Shown here: positions 45,868-58,453 of the stretch, one piece after another | Layout of the letters: each line of letters opens with the position of its first letter | Numbering within the stretch: the first letter of the stretch is position 1 | Assembly: GCF_028640845.1 (NCBI RefSeq) | Contig: NC_080540.1 | Location: 154,387,920 to 154,451,919, forward strand | Direction: 5' to 3' | DNA: 64,000 nucleotides | Origin: Ahaetulla prasina | Lineage: Eukaryota; Chordata; Lepidosauria; Squamata; Colubridae | Program-made: the position numbers and the translations under genes | Notes under the pieces: generated by a model | Told to the model about the DNA's origin: nothing | The model's database searches: none | What the model saw: only the letters and a program-made list of their open reading frames with translations

Positions 45868-46132
45868 GGGGCAGGGATAGCTCAGGCAATAGAGAAGCCT
45901 GTTATTAGAACACAGAGCCTGCAATTACTGCAGGTTTGAGCCCGGCCCAAGGTTGACTCAGCCTTCCACCCTTTATAAGGTAGGTAAAATGAGGACCCAG
46001 ATTGTTGGGGGGGCAATAAGTTGACTTTGTAAAAAATATACAAATAGAATGAGACTATTGCCTTATACATTGTAAGCCGCCCTGAGTCTTCGGAGAAGGG
46101 CGGGATATAAATGTAAACAAAAAAAATAAATA
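45868..46132 (+). repeat. tRNA-derived SINE with L2-like tail
   Basis: Nearly the same as the copy at 39662: AGGGATAGCTCAGGCAATAG head, GCAGGTTTGAGCCCGGCC, CAAGGTTGACTCAGCCTTCC and TGTAAGCCGCCCTGAGTCTT tail with poly-A. A few substitutions and a small A insertion separate them. Confidence 0.88.
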
Positions 46133-46712
46133 TTTGGCCATCCAAATTTCTGCTGCTGCAGAGTATATTGCCAGGAGCTGGGAATCAGGATGAGTCAAGA
46201 ATTTTGTGCAGTGAGAGCTTAGATCACCCTTTCAAGCACAAGACAGAATATATTGCCATTTTTGGACCAGGATTCACTGCCTTCAAATTATATTTCCCTG
46301 TCCACAGATACGAGCACATAGGCATACATCAAAACAGCTTGCACCCGAAATCCCTGATTATGAAATCAGGCAATTAGTGTGGGCTGATCATCTTTGAGAA
46401 CTAGGACTGCATCTTCACAGGGAAGGCATCTTAGCTGGACTCAACATTTTAGAAACGGGAAGAAGCAATCACATTTCTGGGCTGATCATCTCATCAGAGT
46501 CTTCAGATGCAGAATTTTGAATTAATGGTGGAAGGGAAAGGAGAGGGAGGACAAGAGCAGGGCAAAGAACAACACTGCTGTGTGCAAGCAATGAGTTCTG
46601 TCCCTCAGTCAGTTCTCTCGGTTTGAGAGACACCTGGAAAAGGTAGAAGAAGAAGAAGCTGTTTCTGGTGAAAGCCGCTGGGGAAAATAATAAAATAAGA
46701 CAGAGTTGGCTA

Positions 46713-47077
46713 CAGGTAATCCTCGATGTACAACCACAATTGAGCCCAAAATTTCTATTGCTAGGCAAGCCTGTTAAAGTGAATGTTGTCCCATTTTATG
46801 ACCTTTCTTGCCACCGTCGTTAAATGAATCACTGCAGTGAATCTGGCTTCCCCACTCCCCCACTGTTCGTCAGAAGGCCACAAAAGGTGATCACATGACC
46901 TCAGGACACTGCAACCGTCATTAATATGAGTCAGTTGCCGAGCGTCTGCATTTTGATCACATGGCTAAGGGGATGCTGCAACGGTCGTCAGTGGGAAACA
47001 CAGTCATACGTTTTTTTCAATGCCATTGTAACTTCAGACGGTCACTAAATGAACTGTTGTAAGTCAAGGACTACATG
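46713..47077 (+). mobile_element. TA-flanked MITE (Tigger-like), full length
   Basis: The 365-bp copy runs from CAGGTAATCCTCGATGTAC to AAGTCAAGGACTACATG, with TA on both sides. Confidence 0.87.
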
Positions 47078-47117
47078 TATAAGGGATGAAACATATAGAA
47101 AGCTACCATTATATCAT

Positions 47118-47183
<66 letters not shown>

Positions 47184-47194
47184 GATAGAGATAT
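47118..47194. repeat. (GATA)n microsatellite
   Basis: About 16 GATA units, ending in GAGATAGAGATA. GATA repeats are the core of the snake Bkm satellite, but one short array says nothing about sex linkage. Confidence 0.9.
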
Positions 47195-48840
47195 TCCATC
47201 TTTGTGGAGGTAAAAAAAAAAAGAGTGAAGCACAATGGAAAACCTGATAAGGCGACAAATGGAAGTTGACAACGTTTGCAACACTGGTAAAAATTATATA
47301 AATAAAAAAGGGACATTAGCCAATAACAGATCCTTTGGTTATTAACTTCAGACCTTGGAGTTTCTCTGTATTGTACCAGTGAAGTTAGTGAACTAACCAG
47401 TGAAGTTAGAATTGCCTCTGTAACATCCCTACATCCCGTGTTGACTGAAGTGATTTCATTTAAATAGCTCTGAATTTTAACAGATTGCTGATTTTGGCCT
47501 CTGTTATCTAATCTAAGGTACTGAATGTGGATACAGCTTTTGCTAATATTTGACCTATCCCTGCTTCTCATTCTGTTCTGTCTGCTCAGCATAACCTTCC
47601 AACCTTACTAGGAGTATTTGTGTGCTGCCTGGAACTGATTATCCTCTGTGTTAGATGGAGTTTTGTTCCGGTGAGCTTGAGAACTCTCTGTCCTGCTTTT
47701 GATTGTTATCAAACTTGGCTTTTTTCCTCCCTCTCTCTCTCCCTCTTTCTCTCTCTCTCTCTCTCTCTCTGTCTCTTTTAGCATTCCTTGTCTAATGTGT
47801 GACTCACTGTATTGAAGGGCTGACTCTTGGACCTGGGTCTGTCAGATAGCAATTCTGTCTGGCTGATGAGTCTTTTGACGTACAGGATTGAATAGTAAAC
47901 TCTGAGTCAGGTCAGCAGAGGCCACAAAAATGAGCTTTGCATAGGGGCATTAAAACAAAGATGAATTCAAAGAGGGTCCAAGATGAGTCACGGTGTGCTG
48001 TACTGTTTATTTCAGATTTCCAGATGCAACCGAATACTTTTTTGGGACCTGATTTTTTAATAAAAGCACTAACATTTACACTGCTTTATGTGGTTCTTCT
48101 GTACCTCTTCCCCCCCCCCACTCATTTTTTTTATTTCTGACTCCCTGATCTTGCACTATTACTTCTCTCTGTAAATTTAAACTTGCTTGAAATGGAGCAG
48201 AAAACTGATTATTTCTGAAAGTTATGTTTCCTTCTCACTGATTCGCAAGGTGGAACTCACAGTGTAGCCACAAGAAATAACAAATCCCATTATAGCCGCT
48301 TATCCTGTTTAATAATCTAAAGGTTTGTCGCCCCTTTCCATTTTTTAGTTGGATCTTATACCTGGCAGAACACCAGTACAGCAAACCAGGAAGATACAGG
48401 TTGCCAACTACTGCGAATGGCTCACTTAGAAAAAGTTGGGCACAGGACTTGCCCGTTCAATAAATAAAATGCTTGTGTTAAAACAGGAATGGCCCAATGT
48501 TTTCCAGGTCTACCTTAAGTTTTTTAGAACCCTCTGATTTTTAAAAAAATCATTTAATCGGTGGTCCAAATCACAATCCTTGTGAGGGTGTGATCCACCT
48601 TTAATAAATAGGTAAAGAGAAATAAAATCAGTGGCGGGCACGGTTAGGAAGAAAATTACCGAAATACGATCAGTGAATGCTTATAAAGAACAGAGAGTGA
48701 GGGGCAGGTTCCTTGAAAGGTAAGCCTCAATTATTATTATTATTATTATTTAAAAAACAAAACAAAACAGCTTGCTGTTGAGTCCTCTTTGTCATCCTGT
48801 GGAGCAGATGGGAGGCAAGGGGTTCTTTTGACTGTAGCCA
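47195..48840 (+). other. LIMA1 intron 3, distal part
   Basis: Holds a (CT)n tract (47726-47775) and a (TTA)n tract (48731-48750). No exon or named transposon. Confidence 0.45.
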
Positions 48841-49226
48841 TCTCATATGGCTTCCCACCTATTCTGGAAGCAGCTTGGGAGAAGGTGGGCTTTCCCCCCC
48901 CCTCCTTCCTTTGTGCCGAATGTTGAGGCAAATAGGCTTGGTTCTAGCTCGCTCATTCAGAGGAGTCCCTTGCTTCCATATAAGGCCATCCTGCTTTCTC
49001 ACTTCCTGCTTCAGCTCCTTTTTCTTCTCCCCTCCCTTCTCCCTTTCCTTGCCCTGGATCCAGCCTTGCTCCATGTGGCACAGTTCTAACGATTCACAGC
49101 TGTCTGAAAGGGCCGTCTGCTCAGCGTTTTAACTTCCTTTCTTTCCCAGAGAAAGAACTTCGGGACAGCTTTTATAACCGGTCTCACTTTCTTGTTCATT
49201 ATTATTATTATTCTTTTTTTTTTTAG
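48841..49226 (+). promoter_or_regulatory. LIMA1: Candidate alpha-isoform promoter with CArG box
   Basis: CCATATAAGG (48976-48985) is a perfect SRF-binding CArG box, CC(A/T)6GG. It lies 241 bp before exon 4 and 554 bp before the internal ATG at 49539 that starts the alpha isoform. An E-box-type CAGCTG is at about 49097. The stretch is free of recognisable transposons. Known from mammals (recalled): EPLIN-alpha is made from its own promoter, which responds to serum through SRF and its actin-sensing MRTF cofactors. That this stretch is that promoter in this species is inference; no start site is visible. Confidence 0.6.
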
Positions 49227-49688
49227 AGCATTGACCCACTTCCCCCTCATTTTAAAAGGGGGAACCTCAGCATCTTGAAGAAGAAGTGGGAAAATCCAAG
49301 CTTGGGGACGCAAGTCCGGAAGGAAGCCGCGGAAAGCTGCCGTGCTGAGGTTAGGCAGAAGGCTGACAGCCCTGGTGGTGGAACTGAAAGCGACTCTGCT
49401 TCCCTAGCAGAAATTAACAAAACCTCAGGGATTAGCCCAAGATTGAGACTTCAGTCCTCTTCCAGATTTTTTGGCCGGTTCAGATATCCCAGTGTTGGCA
49501 GCGAAGACGATAAAGCACAGTCATCTCAGAGCGGGGAGATGGAAAATTGTCTTAGAGAGTCCACGCGAGACATAGGAAAGCTGGAGACCTGTGAAATCCC
49601 AGAACCGTCAGGGAAAATAGAGAAGTTTAATGTTCCTCTAAGCAAACTAAAGATGATGTTTGAGAGGGGGGATGCAGTTCAAACCAAG
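49227..49688 (+). CDS. LIMA1: LIMA1 (EPLIN) exon 4, contains alpha start
   Basis: The exon follows a T-rich tract and acceptor TTTTAG (49226) and ends at AAG before GTAAGG (49689). It is 462 bases, or 154 codons, phase 0 at both ends. Residues 56-209 include HFKRGNLSILKKKWENPSLG, the conserved LKKKWENP block, then a Ser-rich variable part, then MENCLRES...SGKIEKFNVPLSKLKMMFERGD, the conserved segment where the alpha isoform begins. The alpha ATG is at 49539 (residue 160, strong context with G at -3 and +4), one residue from the human position as I recall it. This part precedes the actin-binding regions. An ordinary open frame runs on into the intron to 49754; the splice site and homology end it at 49688. 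Confidence 0.95.
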
Positions 49689-51225
49689 GTAAGGAACAAT
49701 TTGCTTCAATTCTCCCTGGCTCTTGAAAAGAAAAGAAAAATAGCAAAAGGGTAACTAAAATTGGCCTGCTGTGCAAGTGGGTATCTTTTATTTGTCCAGT
49801 TGTCAACCCCCCCCCCCTTGTGAATAGCAGAGCAATTCTCGCTCACAATAATTCTTGCTCAAAGGAGAAGAGTTTGTGTGGCAGAATGCGGGTTTTTAGA
49901 ATGCCAATAGCTGTTGCAAAAAGAAACCTACTTAACTGAGGTTAGCCTAATTGGGGTGTTGGCCCTCTTGAAGCCTCCAAATAAATTGAGATGCATGCAT
50001 GCACACAATTGTGAAAAGAACCTGGGGAATGTGTGCGCGCGCATGTTGTGATTGCAGTACAACCGTTCCTTAATTTATGTATTTTTTGAGTTGTGGAAAC
50101 TTAACGTTTGCAGCTACAATTTTTGCACTGTCTGAACCCTAGCAAATGTTTCTGTCTGCTGCTAAATCTTCTCACAGGAAGAAAAGTGTGTGATGATAGT
50201 CTGAGAATGCCTGTCTTCGCCAGTTTTGACTTGCAAATTCATGGGCCTTGCATTTTCCTACAAGTACTCATGAAATCTGATCCAGCATGTGGACTACAGA
50301 CTGTATCCCTGGGGAAAATTGCAAATTGAGTAACAAGAAAATGAGTTGCATATGGTAGTGGCTTGAAGCACTCTTTGGTTGACTTTTCCCAGTTTCTTCG
50401 TAGTTTCCCGTCAGTTTAGTCCCTTGTATTTGTTCCAAGTTTATGCTAGAATATAAACAAGATATAGTTGTGATTTAGAATTCCTCCGGGCTTTGAAAAG
50501 GTGAATTACTTTGGAGTCAAGCTAAATTTTGTAAATTAGTTCTCCAAATCTAGGTTGCCACAGGAGCAGTTTATGTTACCTTAACTAGATACAGTCTGCT
50601 ATGCTGATTGAGTGATCCAATTAGACCTGAACATAACATGGATGAAATAGCTGGGTGTGTACAGCTATCCCAAGACATGTGGACACCTGATCTGTAGACA
50701 TAGATTACTCATCTTAAACATGTTTCAAAACTTAATATAGATGTATTGGTTCTAGGCCAAATTTAAAGTCAGTTAAACATGCTAGGAATAGGCAACTTTT
50801 CCAGTTTTACAAAATCTTTCAGTTATAAAAGAAAACTGTCCCATTTCATACTCTTTCTAATTAGAAAGCTATTCTTAGCTATGGAGAAATGATCTTACAG
50901 AAAGGATATTTCAGCCTGAAGACATGATCTTTAGATGCATATTTATCATTGTTTACATTTTAAAAAGAAGTCATAAAAATTGTGCATTGTAAAAGTTATA
51001 TCCTAATAGAAATGATAGTTATGTAGTTTTGCATCACTGACAAATTAGTAGTACAGAAAATACGTTACAGCAGCATATTTTGGATTTCACTGATGCACAA
51101 AAGTTGTGATGGTAAACTAGATGCTTTGGGTCTTTTTCCCTTCCTCTTTTATATTGGGTCATCTGGAGCAGATGACAGTATTACAGAAATACTGATCTCT
51201 CCGTCTCTGTCAATGGACTTAAGCC
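49689..51225 (+). other. LIMA1 intron 4, start
   Basis: No exon and no named transposon. The open frame at 50108-50329 has no family resemblance. Confidence 0.5.
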
Positions 51226-51560
51226 TCTGAATAGAATAGAATAGAGTAGAATAGAATAGAATAGAATAGAATAGAATAGAATAGAATAGAATTCTTTATT
51301 GGCCAAGTGTGATTGGACACACAAGGAATTTGTCTTCGGTGTATATGCTGTCAGTGTATATAAAGAGAATAAAATACATTCATCGAGAATAAAAAGATAC
51401 AACACTTAGTGATAGTCAAGGTTACTAATAAGCTATCAAATCGTACTAGGAAACAAATATAATATAAATTGAAAGATACAAGCAACATGGTTATAGTAAT
51501 AAGTGGGAAGAAATTCAATACCGTAGCAGTAAGAAAAGGATAGGAAACACCTCGTATATA
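51226..51560 (-). repeat. Snake-type CR1/L3-like element with (AATAG)n tail
   Basis: In minus orientation the tail is 51232-51291 (AGAATAGAATAGAATAGAAT repeated), then GAATTCTTTATTGGCCAAGT, GTGATTGGACACACAAGGAA and about 270 bp more of the element body. This is the longest copy here. It shares its end with 4721, 12983 and 23014. Confidence 0.87.
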
Positions 51561-52874
51561 TTTGCTTAGTCCAGGATTAATACAGAATAAGAATTGCAGA
51601 TAGTTTAGACTGTGATAATCTTTACCTGATTTTACCTCTAGGAAATGCTTGCTATTGAATTATAATTATTCTCTTTAAAATAAGGTGAAACGATAGATTT
51701 ACAATGAACTTCCAGGAGCAAGAATTGGTTGGGCATCTTAGCAGAAGTCACTAGGGAAAAATTGGGGCCAAGGAAGGAGAAGTCAGTAGACAATTGATTG
51801 TTCAAAAGAAAGATAAGCATAATGTGTTGATTGGATTGCTTAAAAACTATAACATTAATGCACAGTGGTAAGAAGTAAACATTTTTGTCTTGTTGAAAAC
51901 TGCAAACAAAATCTAGTTTAAATGTTTTGCAGACAAGAATAGGAATCCCCCCCCCCATTCTTCTATTTAAGGAATTTTTAAAACCATTTTGTTCATAAAT
52001 GCAGGAGGGGTATATAAAATGTCAAAACAGAATAGTTTGGATGTAAAGGTGAAGAGAGATTTGATACAAAATGAGGGCTTTCTCTCCCGTATGTCCCTGT
52101 TCCTCTCAAATTGCATAATAGAGAATGGCAGACAATAGTAAGAATGGAAAGAACTTGATTCGCTGCCTTGTGCAAACTTACTGAAATGCCTTTGTGCTCA
52201 CACTAGATATCTCTGGATTCAGGTGATTTGTGTTACATTGATTGACTATTAAATACAGTAGTGAAGGAAAGACTAGTAGAATTTTGTTCTATGTGCTTTA
52301 TGATAACGTCATTTCCTTTGCCTAAGACTTATTTGAAGACACATACAATATGGCTGTGCATGCAGCTTTTGAAAATGATTCAAAAGAAGTGCTTGGGATC
52401 TTGCCCAAGGCCAAGCCCCTTTGTACTATTTCTTAAAGCAGGCTTCTGGTTGCATTAATTTTAATGAGTATATTCCTTAAAGCAGTGGCATTTCTCTCTC
52501 TTTTGGTCTTGTACAAGTTATGTGGTGGTCTTTGTGCAATGCTTTCAAGTAATTTTTGAAGCATGCATTGCACACAGCCCTAATAAACAATGTGGTCTTT
52601 CTTCAAAAGTTTGTCATTGGAAAGGCATTGCAGTGAGAGCCAGTGAATTGCAATCAATGGTTAATATCATCTGAAGAGATCCAGCCCTACATGTGGAAAA
52701 TGCACTAGATAATGTTGGGCCAATCATGTTTCAAGCTGAATCTAGTTACTTGCCTTTTGCAAGGACTGTTATAGAATAAAGAAAATTCTGATGGGTGAAG
52801 ATTACACCTTTCTTTATATCATACTGTGTTCATTACAGTATGAATCATTCTGTATAAATATAGTATTCATTTGA
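51561..52874 (+). other. LIMA1 intron 4, no exon
   Basis: Nothing recognised. Confidence 0.45.
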
Positions 52875-53985
52875 CAAAATAGACCATAATCTACTACCTG
52901 ATAAAATGGAAAAATGCGGGTTAGACAGCATCACCACCAAATAGATTCATAACTGGCTGACCAACCGCACCCAACGTGTAGTCCTCAATGGAACTGCATC
53001 TACATGGAGGGAGGTATGCAGTGGGGTACCCCAGGGCTCTGTTTTAGGCTCAGTACTCTTCAACATATTCATCAATGATTTGGACGAGGGGATAGATGGG
53101 GAACTCATCAAATTTGCAGACAACACCAAGCTAGCAGGAATAGCCAACACTCCAGAAGATAGGCTTAAGATACAGAAGGACCTTGACAGACTTGAACATT
53201 GGGCACTATCTAACAAAATGAAATTCAATGGTGAAAAAAGTAAGGTTCTACATTTAGGCAAGAAAAACAAAATGCACAGGTACTGGATATGTGGTACCTT
53301 GCTCAATAGGAGTGAGAGGGATCTTGGAGTCCTAGTGGATAATCATATAAGCCAGCAATGTGCTGCAGCTGCCAAAAAAGCCAACACAGTTCTAGGCTAC
53401 ATAAACCGAGGGATAGAATCAAGATCACGTGAAGTGTTAATATCACTTTATAATGCCTTGGTAAAACCAGACTTGGAATATTGCATCCAATTTTGTTCGT
53501 CATGATGTAAAAATTATGTTGAGACTCTAGAAAGAGAAGAGCAACAAAGGTGAATAGGGGTCTCGAGGATAAAATATATAAAGAACGGTTGCTGGAACTG
53601 GGTATGTCTAGTCTTATGAAAAGAAGGACTAGGGGAGACATGATAGAAGTATTCCGATATCTCAGGGGTTGCCACAAAGAAGAAGGAGTCAAACTATTCT
53701 CCAAAGCACCTGAGGGTAGAACAAGCAATGGGTGGAAACTAATCAAGGAGAGAAGCAACTTAGAACTAAGAAGAAATTTTCTGACAGAACAATTAATCAG
53801 TGGAACGACTTGCCTGCAGAAGTTGTAAATGCTCCAACATTGTAAGTTTTAAAGAAGAGATTAGATAACCATTTGTCTGAAGTGGTGTAGGGTTTCCTGC
53901 CTAAACAGGGGTTTGGGCTCGAAGACCTCCAAGGTCCCTTCCAACTCTGTTCTACATTCTACATTCTCCTGTGCCATAGATTGAT
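52875..53985 (+). pseudogene. CR1 LINE reverse transcriptase (5'-truncated)
   Basis: The segment starts inside the reverse-transcriptase domain. It shows the VPQGSVLG-type block near 53021 (GTACCCCAGGGCTCTGTTTT), LFNIFINDLDEGIDGELIKF and then the catalytic box as FADN at 53113-53124, where active CR1 has FADD. Downstream are KMKFNGEKSKVLHLG, LGVLVDNHISQQC, LGYINRGIESRSREVLISLY and LEYCIQF. The frame breaks near 53505 and resumes at 53550 with GMSSLMKRRTRGDMIEVFRYLRG. The 3' end CAAGGTCCCTTCCAACTCTG and an (ACATTCT) tail are intact. The lost aspartate and frame break make it inactive. Confidence 0.92.
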
Positions 53986-54169
53986 GATCATTAGGAAGAT
54001 TTTTATGCAAGGACATTTTTTATGTCATCAACACTACTTACTATAGGGATGGGCGTTCTTTGTGGTTGAATGTATGTGAGAATTTTGAGATCAAATTGTA
54101 CTCTTGTTAAAAAAAATGACCTCCATGAAAAGCCTGCTAATTTGCAAAATGACTATAAAAATAGCCAGT

Positions 54170-54400
54170 AGCAAAATAGCAATACCACTTAGACTTATAC
54201 ACCACTTCTCAGTGCTTTACAGTCCTTTCTAAGCAATTTACAGAGTCATCCTATTGCTCGTAACAGTCTGAGTCCTCATTTTACCGACCTCAGAAGGATG
54301 GAAGGCTGAGTCAATCTTGAGTCTGATGAGGATCAAACACCTGGCAGTGAGCAGAATTAGCCTGCAATACTGCATTCTAATCACTGCACCACTACTGCTA
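54170..54400 (-). repeat. tRNA-derived SINE, minus orientation
   Basis: CAATACCACTTAGACTTATA, CTCATTTTACCGACCTCAGA and TGGAAGGCTGAGTCAATCTT match the reversed SINE at 14322. Confidence 0.82.
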
Positions 54401-55857
54401 TTAAAATACAGTACCTCAGAAGGCAAATGTGCTTTGCAGGATGCTTTCTGTACACCCATTTAGACCTTTGTGCAGACCAAAGGCATTCCTATAAATGTTG
54501 TGTTGAAATCTGTTAGAGAATGCTAGCTTTCTTTCATTAAAAAAAAACTTTAAAAAGTCTTGTGGAACGTTGACCTTGATGGACTTAAGTCTTTGCAGGA
54601 CCCAAGCTCCTGACCCTGGTATTTAGAGAATGTCTTTTGAGTCTTTGTATATTCACATGTCTTACCCATTGATTCCCCACCCCTCTTTGCTTCTTATGCA
54701 TTTTGGTAATCCTAATATACCCTGATTCTAGTTCAAGCTCAAAGATCTGGATAAAGTTTTCCTTTCTGGTTCACTCAACCAATTACTATATTCCTACTTT
54801 TAAACTACACTTTGCCATATTAGTACCAACTTTGCAGTAATAAAATGTTTATATGCCTTTATACTTAAGGATTGTTCTTAAATCATAGAATCTGAGACAA
54901 TTAGTAAATACGCCTAAGGGCTTAAAAGCATCCAGAGGGTGTTCACTTTAGAATGTATTATCAACATTATGCTCAATTCAGGAACTCCAAGTGAGACGTA
55001 TTATGAGATTAGTGATCATGTCCTGTGCTAAGCACAATGCAGCAGCAATAATCAGATTAGAAAGCCAACAAATTGGAAGGATATTAAGTTGGCAAAGGCT
55101 GTGCTGAAAAGTGCCTAAAATAAAGAATATATGTGGTCCCTTTTAATAACAATATGGCACATAATGGATTCTTGAGATTGGGACGCCTCATTGCTTTGAA
55201 AATTGTCAAAATCCCATTTTAATTCGTTTCAACGGCCTGGTTTTTGAGAATGATGCCAGAAGAGATGCTGACAAAGCTTCCGGCTTCAGTATTTCTTTCC
55301 AGGCACTGACTTTTTGAGGACTTTGGCCATTAATCAGATAATCATCTGGAGTGTAGAATAAGTTGGTGAAGACTTTTGAGCAATGATCTCTAAAGAGGAA
55401 GGCTTTACAAAGGTTTCATAAACTGGAACTAATTCAAAGTTAGACATTGGGATTTTTTTTTTACAAAAAAATCAGATTTAGAATAATTACATACTTAAAC
55501 GGCCTTCTTCCGCTAGATGCCCCCCAGATATATTGGCAATGTCACTCTGCTTGTAGAGTATGCAAACTGGTTTTAGCATACTGAAGAGTGGAATGCAAAT
55601 AGCTATTGATTCAGCTTCCAGTCCCGTTTAGCAGATCTGCAGCATGCTGGTCCGTCTGAGCATGTGTAAATAACATATGTCTAAAGTGGGGTTTTTAAAT
55701 CAAAATATTATGATAGTATTAGAAAAATATTTTGAAGACAATGCAAGTTCAATCCCATGCCTCATTGTGTGTTTTCTGCAAAATAGACCAGCACGTTTAA
55801 TGCAAAGATAGTTTAGGAAGTTGTTTGGTTGCTTAGCTACCTCTTTATACTTTAGTC
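54401..55857 (+). other. LIMA1 intron 4, no exon
   Basis: Unique AT-rich DNA with no recognised feature. Confidence 0.45.
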
Positions 55858-55968
55858 CAGGGGTCTCCAACTTTGGCAACTTTAATACTTGTGGACTTCA
55901 ACTCCCAGAGTTCAATTCTGGGAATTGAAGTCCACAAGACTTAAAATTGCCAGGGTTGGAGACCCCTG
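55858..55968. mobile_element. Palindromic hAT MITE
   Basis: CAGGGGTCTCCAACTTTGG faces GGGTTGGAGACCCCTG; the arms also share GACTTCAACTCCCAGAGTTC and its complement. Flanks CTTTAGTC and CTTTGTCC (6 of 8). Confidence 0.85.
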
Positions 55969-58453
55969 CTTTGTCCATCTGTCAAATCCTCCTTTAAAAA
56001 ATATTAAGTTCTAAAATGTCTAATAATAAAAATGAGCATATCTACCTCTAGTCCTATCTGATACCCTGTGACCTTTTTAATCAAAACTGTATTTGCAAAA
56101 TAGGGGCACTGAAGTACCAATGAAAGAATGCGATTGAAAGAAAGACATAAAATCTTGTGAAGTTCTTTTAAAAAATTCTGGCTTGATACTTGAGCTGAGA
56201 ATTGATCGTTAAAGTGCTTTTTGAAAGTTTAAACAGTTTGTATCTCATAGTCAATTGGCATTGGCTTATGTATGTAATCATTCTAAAGATGACTGCATTG
56301 GTAATCTTTTTTGTTTTTAAACTTGTGAATTAAATTGGATCATGCAACCTGGGAGGTCTTTTCTAGTGGGGAGGACAATTATGATAGTTTAGTGATTACA
56401 CAAAACAGAGGATGTGCAGGTTTAGTAGTACGGCTATTCTTTGACAGCTTTTACAACCAAGGCATACATTTTGCCACAACTTCCCATATAACTTTGCTAA
56501 GGACGGGCAGTTCTTAAAACTGTACTTTGTTTCTCCTTTCCACAGAATTTAATTAAGGGCTTTTAATTAAGGGAACAGAAGTGGGTTCTGTGTAGACTTA
56601 GTTGAATTGTTCCAGGTAATCGGAACCCTTATTTATTGTACCCATAGGCACTCTTTCCTTTAGCTGCTTTAAACATCTAGGCTGACTCCTACCTAAGCAT
56701 AATCAAGCAGAAAACTGCTTTACTTTAAAAATACGATGCCAGTGTCTTTCAGTTGTGAGCGAAAATTGGGCCTCTATTTTAGAATTCTAGATGTGACAGG
56801 ACTTTGCTGTGAGTACAGTATTGAAGAAAAAAATTATTGGATGGTAAGTAGCAGCTTTAGAAAAGCTGAGGTGAAAGTGGAAGAGCCATGGAAAGTTGAT
56901 GTCCATTTTAATATTTCTTCAATACATTTATAGAAATAAACTGCCCATTCAATATTTTTTTTCTTTTTTCCTGTTGCAAATTTCTAGACTTCCTTTTTCT
57001 TAAGCTATGGATGGCAAGAAAAACAAAATCCATAAACATCTTCACTTTAATCCACAAGCAATTCTTTGAGTCAAGTTAGTTTGAAGTCAGCACATCTGTC
57101 TCCTGTGTCCTTTCTGCTATTTATGACAATAATGGGGTCAGGACATTATGATTTTTTTTCTGCTGTCGGCTTTCATGCATGCACATGCCCCCAAATGTCA
57201 ACATGCACACATTCATTTTTTCCTCTGATGAAATGCTTTTTCCTCGTTGGTCCTAAACTTTCTGCAAAGGCTGTTCACTACCTAGGAAGTAGTTGTGTGT
57301 GGTAACCGTATGTAGGGTGTGTCACTTGCTTTCTTACATATACTTTCTAGTTCTCTGCAGTGCTGTGATTTCTGGAACTTGTGCACTGGCTTACAATTCT
57401 ATTGCCTAATCCTTCCCTTCTTGAGTATAGAAAAATGCAGGCCCAGATGAATTCCTGTCTGCTGACAGCATCTTAATAAGGAGAAGAGAAATGGCTCCTG
57501 AGAAATTAGAGCAACCCCTGAGCTTTCCTTTTTAATTAAACCGAATCTATTTAACGTCTGTGTGGACTTTTAAAAAAATGGACTTTATCGCTAAAATTTG
57601 GGTGTTGGTTAAGTGTAGCAGTATGAAGTTTAACGAGAACCATCTCTCTCAATTTGGAAAGAAATTATTTCTATTCCCCCTCCCCTCCCCATGTTTCCTA
57701 TTACTGTAAAAGATTATTTGAAAACCAAAACTGCTTCTGAAATAAAACACCTTTCACTGATGACACAAAGCTCAAGGGCTTTGTTGATTAGTCTGTTGAT
57801 CGTTTTTGGCCCATGGATTCATTCAGTTTTTTGGTTAGATTTGAGGTGATTCCGTTGCTGTTTATTATCATGTGGTTATCTTCGCTAAGATCATTGGGTA
57901 CTGTGTGTAAAGGAGGTGATGTTGAGAAGTATGTGTGTGTGTGTGTATGTCTGTGTGTATTTGAGCTTCCTTTTTTTACTATATCTAAATTATATGTCAT
58001 TTTTAGTAACATCGAATGCCAGATGAAATTGCTGTATTTTCTGCTAACGGAGCAAAATAGGAATTTAAAAATATACTGTGTATGCTAATCTGGGGTTCCA
58101 TTGGCAGCTTATCTCCAGAAGCTTTGAATTTGGATAGATGGATTTGTGGGACTGTTTGTTTCTTAACAACCAACATTACGTATAAGTAAAGAATTTTGAA
58201 CCAGGATATATTCAATTCTAATTCGTAAAATAGAAATTTCACACAGCAAATGTGTTCCTGCCATTGGACACAAAAATGCCTAAAATGTAATTGCCTCCTT
58301 TAATAAACCATGAAAATTAAAACCTGATTTATAGACTATTTCTTCTAAGGGTTCCCCTGTAAAAGCCCATTTTGACAGAGTGCCATCCTCAGGCCAGATC
58401 TCTTGACACATCATACTTTGTTCAGGCACCTGGAATTTCACATAAAATTAATA
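55969..58453 (+). other. LIMA1 intron 4, distal part
   Basis: Transposon-poor. A (TG)n tract at 57930-57963. No exon recognised. Confidence 0.45.

Noticed and set aside
47118..47181. Regular short repeats considered as a CRISPR array
   Set aside because: A 4-bp GATA microsatellite without spacers, in a vertebrate genome.
47071..47592. 173-codon minus-strand open frame
   Set aside because: Its repetitive YLSIYLSI part is the translated GATA microsatellite; the rest has no family resemblance.
49689..49754. Extension of LIMA1 exon 4 to the end of its open frame
   Set aside because: A consensus donor GTAAGG at 49689 follows the conserved end of the exon, and exon 5 joins in phase.
53080..53505. 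Possible functional reverse-transcriptase gene
   Set aside because: 5'-truncated CR1 with FADN and a frame break; a dead retrotransposon copy.
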